Shown here one piece after another: positions 61,245-64,000 of a stretch of 64,000 bases of DNA. The position numbers and the translations under genes are program-made. This stretch comes from Sediminibacterium sp. GTDB taxonomy: Bacteria; Bacteroidota; Bacteroidia; Chitinophagales; Chitinophagaceae. The notes under the pieces are model-generated. The model saw only the letters and a list, made by a program, of their open reading frames with translations, had not been told where the DNA came from and did not search any database. How positions within the stretch are numbered: the first letter of the stretch is position 1; the number at the start of each line of letters is the position of its first letter. Location: the NCBI RefSeq assembly GCF_030695065.1, contig NZ_JAUYTR010000016.1:124001-188000 (forward strand), given 5' to 3'.

Positions 61245-62510
61245 TTAAAAATTGTTTTTTAATATTTCATAAAATTTGTACACGTCTTCAAAACTACAAT
61301 ACAATGGGGCAGGGGCAACTCTAATGACTCCAGGCTCACGAAAATCTACAATTACTCCGTTGTCAATTAATTTATTGTGTATTTCTTTGGCCCTTTCTTT
61401 AAAGTATAAAGAAAGTTGTGCTCCTCTTTCATCTTTTTCATCTGGTGTGATAATTTCAAAAGATATTCGATCTAGTTGATTTAGTAAAAATGCTAGATAG
61501 GCCGTTAATACAATGCTTTTTTCTCTCAAGCGATGAATGTTGGCTTGGTCTATAATTGAAAGAGAAGCTTTTAATCCTACCATATTAAATACTTGAGCAG
61601 TGCTAATATTCCAACCGCTGGCATTTGTTTTTGGAATAAATCCTTTCTCCATTTTAAACCGCTCCTTCTCATCGTTGCCCCACCATCCTGCAAGTCTAGG
61701 AATATTGGCATTAATTGCATGTTTTTCGTGCACATAATAACCCCCAACTGCCCCTGGGCCAGCGTTGAGGTATTTATAACTACACCAAGCTGCAAAATCA
61801 ACGTCCCAGTCGTGTAATGAAAGCGGAATATTACCGGTTACATGCGCAAGATCAAATCCTGCAATAGCCCCCACATTATGCGCTGCAGAAGTAATGGCTT
61901 TTAAATCAAAAAATTGACCAGTATAGTAATTAATACCACCAAATAAAACCATCGCTAATGAATTTCCTGCATGATCAATGGCATCAATAATTTGTTCAGT
62001 ACTAAGTGTTTTTTTACCATTTAATGGAGCAATCTCAATAATTGCATCAGATGGATGGAGGTCAAAATGTTTAACCAATGTTTCAACTGCATATTGATCT
62101 GAGGGGAAAGCCCCAGCTTCCATTATAATTTTAAAACGCTCTTTTGTGGGGGTATAAAAACTAAGCATTAATAAATGCAAATTCACAGTAAGGGCGTTCA
62201 TTGCACTTACCTCTATTTCTTTTGCCCCTACTAGTTTGGCTAAACTCGGTTTTAGGTATTCTTGGTAGTGTAACCAAGGATTTGGCCCATTAAAATAACC
62301 TCCAACTGCCAATTCTTTCCAGGTATTTAATTCTGTTTCTATAGCGGCTGATACCGATTTTGGTTGAAGTCCAAGGGAATTGCCACAAAAATATATGGCA
62401 GGTTGATTATTATGTTGAGGGAAATGGAACAAATTTTTAAACTCAGCAAGTGGGTCTTGTTTGTCGAGTTGTTTGGCAAAATCCAATGTAGCTTCAAAAT
62501 TAGGCAGCAT
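61245..62510 (-). CDS. kynU: Kynureninase
   Basis: The PLP enzyme splits kynurenine (or 3-hydroxykynurenine) to anthranilate (or 3-hydroxyanthranilate) and alanine. The 421-residue protein shows IYFCGNSLGLQPKSV, NPWLHYQEYLKP, EAGAFPSDQYAVET, GFDLAHVTGNIPL, and the PLP Lys in AWCSYKYLNAGPGAVGGYYVHE. The C-terminal DFREPGVIRVAPAPLYCSFEDV is standard. It supports tryptophan breakdown, or NAD synthesis if a monooxygenase exists elsewhere; no monooxygenase or formamidase of a known family is in the window. Confidence 0.95.
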   Translation of the reverse strand: MLPNFEATLDFAKQLDKQDPLAEFKNLFHFPQHNNQPAIYFCGNSLGLQPKSVSAAIETELNTWKELAVGGYFNGPNPWLHYQEYLKPSLAKLVGAKEIEVSAMNALTVNLHLLMLSFYTPTKERFKIIMEAGAFPSDQYAVETLVKHFDLHPSDAIIEIAPLNGKKTLSTEQIIDAIDHAGNSLAMVLFGGINYYTGQFFDLKAITSAAHNVGAIAGFDLAHVTGNIPLSLHDWDVDFAAWCSYKYLNAGPGAVGGYYVHEKHAINANIPRLAGWWGNDEKERFKMEKGFIPKTNASGWNISTAQVFNMVGLKASLSIIDQANIHRLREKSIVLTAYLAFLLNQLDRISFEIITPDEKDERGAQLSLYFKERAKEIHNKLIDNGVIVDFREPGVIRVAPAPLYCSFEDVYKFYEILKNNF

Positions 62511-62618
62511 AGTCTTATTTTACCGCAAAGTAAAGCTATCCACCGATTATTTTATAAATGGTGCACAGTTAAAGCCCGAATCCTTTATTTTGAGCATCCA
62601 AAAAATCAATATACTGTT

Positions 62619-64000
62619 ATGAGACTATTCCAAATGCTACTGCTACTATTAATAAGCAGTTCGGTTATGGCGCAGCAAACTCCAGTTACCAAAGCAAACT
62701 ATGCATTGGCTGCTCGATTTTCGCCCAATAAAGTGCAAAAAATGATTTTTAGTTTAAATGTAGATCCACATTGGCTAAAAAAATCTGATCGTTTTTGGTA
62801 CATGTATGAAACCTCAGAAGGGAAAAAATGGTACATCGTAGATGCAGCAAAAGGCGAAAAAAAGCAATTATTTGATAATGCTTTACTTGCTGCAAAACTC
62901 ACTCGAATTACCGATGATCCTATGGACGCTCAACATTTGAACATTGATAGCATGAAGTTCATAAAAGATGAGAACTGGATTAGGTTTGAAGTGAAAACAA
63001 CTAAAGATGTTCCAAAGAAAGATACTGCAGCAAAAAAAGGTACCCCGCCTGTAATGGAGAAAAAAGTCTTTTATTTTGAATACAATATTTCAACAGGAGA
63101 CTTGGTAGAAATCACCGATCCTGTTAAAACTAAGCGTAAGCCAATGTGGGCAAGTATTGCGCCAGATAGCTCTATTGTTGTATTTGGTAAGAACAATAAT
63201 CTATATTCAATGGATTGGGCTAATTATAAGAAGGCCTTGGTAAATGACAAAGATTCAAGTATTGTAGAAACACAGCTTACTAAAGATGGAATTGAAAACT
63301 TTGGATACCATAATAATGGTAATGGTGAAACCAATGTAGACAAAGAAAAAAATAAAGGAATAAGAAGACCTGCTTTTATACTTTGGTCTCCTGATTCAAA
63401 ATATTTTGTAATAGATGTTACCGATAATAGAAGGGTAAAGGATCTTTGGGTAATTAATAGTATTGCAGAACCAAGACCTACTTTGGAAACCTATAAATAC
63501 TGGATGCCAGGAGAAAAAGAATCACCTGTTGAGCATCTTAGAATGTTTGAAGTGGCTACCAAAACCATGAAAGAAATTAATACTGGTATGTATAAAGACC
63601 AAACAGTAAATGTTTGGAGTGCGCCTTCAAAAGTGAGTAGTAGAGACGATGAAGGTCGTCCAAATACCTGGTTAGGAACAGCTGATAAATTTTACTTTAG
63701 TAGAACAAGTAGAGATCTAAAAAGAATTGATATTGGATTAGTAGACGTTAAAACAGCCACTGCTAAAACCTTAATTGAAGAAAAAATGAATACCTATGTA
63801 GAAATACGTAGAATTGGTTTAGTAAATGAAGGCAAAGAATTGATTCAATGGAGTGAAGAAGATGGTTGGGGACATTTTTATTTATATGATGAAAACGGTA
63901 AGTTAAAAAACCAAATTACTTCTGGCGCTTGGCATGCTGAAGACATTTTGGCTATTGACGAAAAAGCTAGGGTACTGTATTTTTCTGCTAATGGAAAAGA
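62619..64000 (+). CDS. Secreted DPP-IV-like S9 peptidase, 3' end cut by window
   Basis: The frame is open from the ATG at 62619 to the end of the window (about 460 residues). It has a signal peptide (MRLFQMLLLLLISSSVMAQ) and then the beta-propeller part of a DPP-IV-type peptidase: WLKKSDRFWYMYETSEGKKW, RPAFILWSPDSKYFVIDVTDNR and the ETYKYWMPGEKESP block typical of DPPIV_N. The catalytic Ser-Asp-His domain would lie beyond base 64000. It would be the third secreted S9 peptidase in the window. A 108-base gap separates it from the divergent kynU. Confidence 0.87.
   Translation, partial: MRLFQMLLLLLISSSVMAQQTPVTKANYALAARFSPNKVQKMIFSLNVDPHWLKKSDRFWYMYETSEGKKWYIVDAAKGEKKQLFDNALLAAKLTRITDDPMDAQHLNIDSMKFIKDENWIRFEVKTTKDVPKKDTAAKKGTPPVMEKKVFYFEYNISTGDLVEITDPVKTKRKPMWASIAPDSSIVVFGKNNNLYSMDWANYKKALVNDKDSSIVETQLTKDGIENFGYHNNGNGETNVDKEKNKGIRRPAFILWSPDSKYFVIDVTDNRRVKDLWVINSIAEPRPTLETYKYWMPGEKESPVEHLRMFEVATKTMKEINTGMYKDQTVNVWSAPSKVSSRDDEGRPNTWLGTADKFYFSRTSRDLKRIDIGLVDVKTATAKTLIEEKMNTYVEIRRIGLVNEGKELIQWSEEDGWGHFYLYDENGKLKNQITSGAWHAEDILAIDEKARVLYFSANGK

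Noticed and set aside
1-64000. CRISPR arrays, insertion sequences, prophage or integrative elements
   Set aside because: No spaced direct repeats, transposase, integrase or phage structural genes were seen on either strand.

Overview
The window is ordinary chromosomal sequence from an AT-rich member of the Bacteroidota, most likely a Chitinophagaceae-type organism (genus not determinable by eye). The evidence is three TonB-dependent/outer-membrane beta-barrel receptors (two with an evident carboxypeptidase-regulatory-like front end), a DUF2723 membrane protein, a DUF4369-thioredoxin protein, an UpxY-type NusG paralogue, promoters of the Bacteroidota form TTTG-N19-21-TAnnTTTG, and very few Shine-Dalgarno sequences. 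I see no insertion sequence, prophage, CRISPR array or rRNA. One tRNA gene (tRNA-His, GTG) is present. No gene-free stretch exceeds about 300 bp.

Layout. 1-5.9 kb: 3' part of a thiolase, an NAD(P)-binding protein, a YtxJ-like protein, a 39-residue lipoprotein, then mpl, a DnaQ-like exonuclease, a polyprenyl-phosphate mannosyltransferase and an EamA transporter. 5.9-14.7 kb: a TonB receptor, two secreted S9 peptidases and a stand-alone CHASE sensor. 14.7-35 kb: the amino-acid block. It starts with a His-rich leader peptide and attenuator, then hisG-hisD-hisC, a periplasmic sugar dehydrogenase and a cytochrome c, and hisB. A convergent DUF2147 gene follows, then a Trp-rich leader peptide and attenuator, trpE-G-D-C-F, a secreted repeat protein, trpB-A, and without a visible break hisH-A-F-IE, a TlpA-like protein and a second TonB receptor. 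34.9-37.6 kb: an iron-sulphur electron-transfer operon. 37.6-44.3 kb: a phosphoribosyltransferase, a phosphohexomutase, pcm, a third beta-barrel protein, a DUF445 protein and tRNA-His. 44.3-57.9 kb: a C-terminal processing protease, a NusG-like protein, MtaB, DUF2723, a VWA/AAA+ pair, a cysteine desulfurase, a GlmM-like mutase and a methyltransferase. 57.9-64 kb: tryptophan 2,3-dioxygenase, pyrF, an OmpA lipoprotein, an SGNH hydrolase with kynureninase, and the start of a DPP-IV-like peptidase.

How the genes work together. The eight histidine genes are split over two transcription units with different attenuators: hisG-D-C-B behind a histidine leader, and hisH-A-F-IE at the end of the tryptophan operon behind a tryptophan leader. 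Both leader peptides begin within a few bases of the predicted transcription start, so they look nearly leaderless. Both put their antiterminator strand on the leader stop codon. Tryptophan can be made (trp operon) and degraded (dioxygenase, kynureninase) by genes in the same window. Envelope functions (receptors, peptidases, lipoproteins, protein glycosylation, Prc) make up most of the rest.

The best leads for something undescribed are the split his/trp arrangement with its two near-leaderless attenuators, a secreted protein with five 16-residue repeats translationally coupled inside the trp operon, the periplasmic dehydrogenase/cytochrome pair inside the his operon, and the output-less CHASE sensor.
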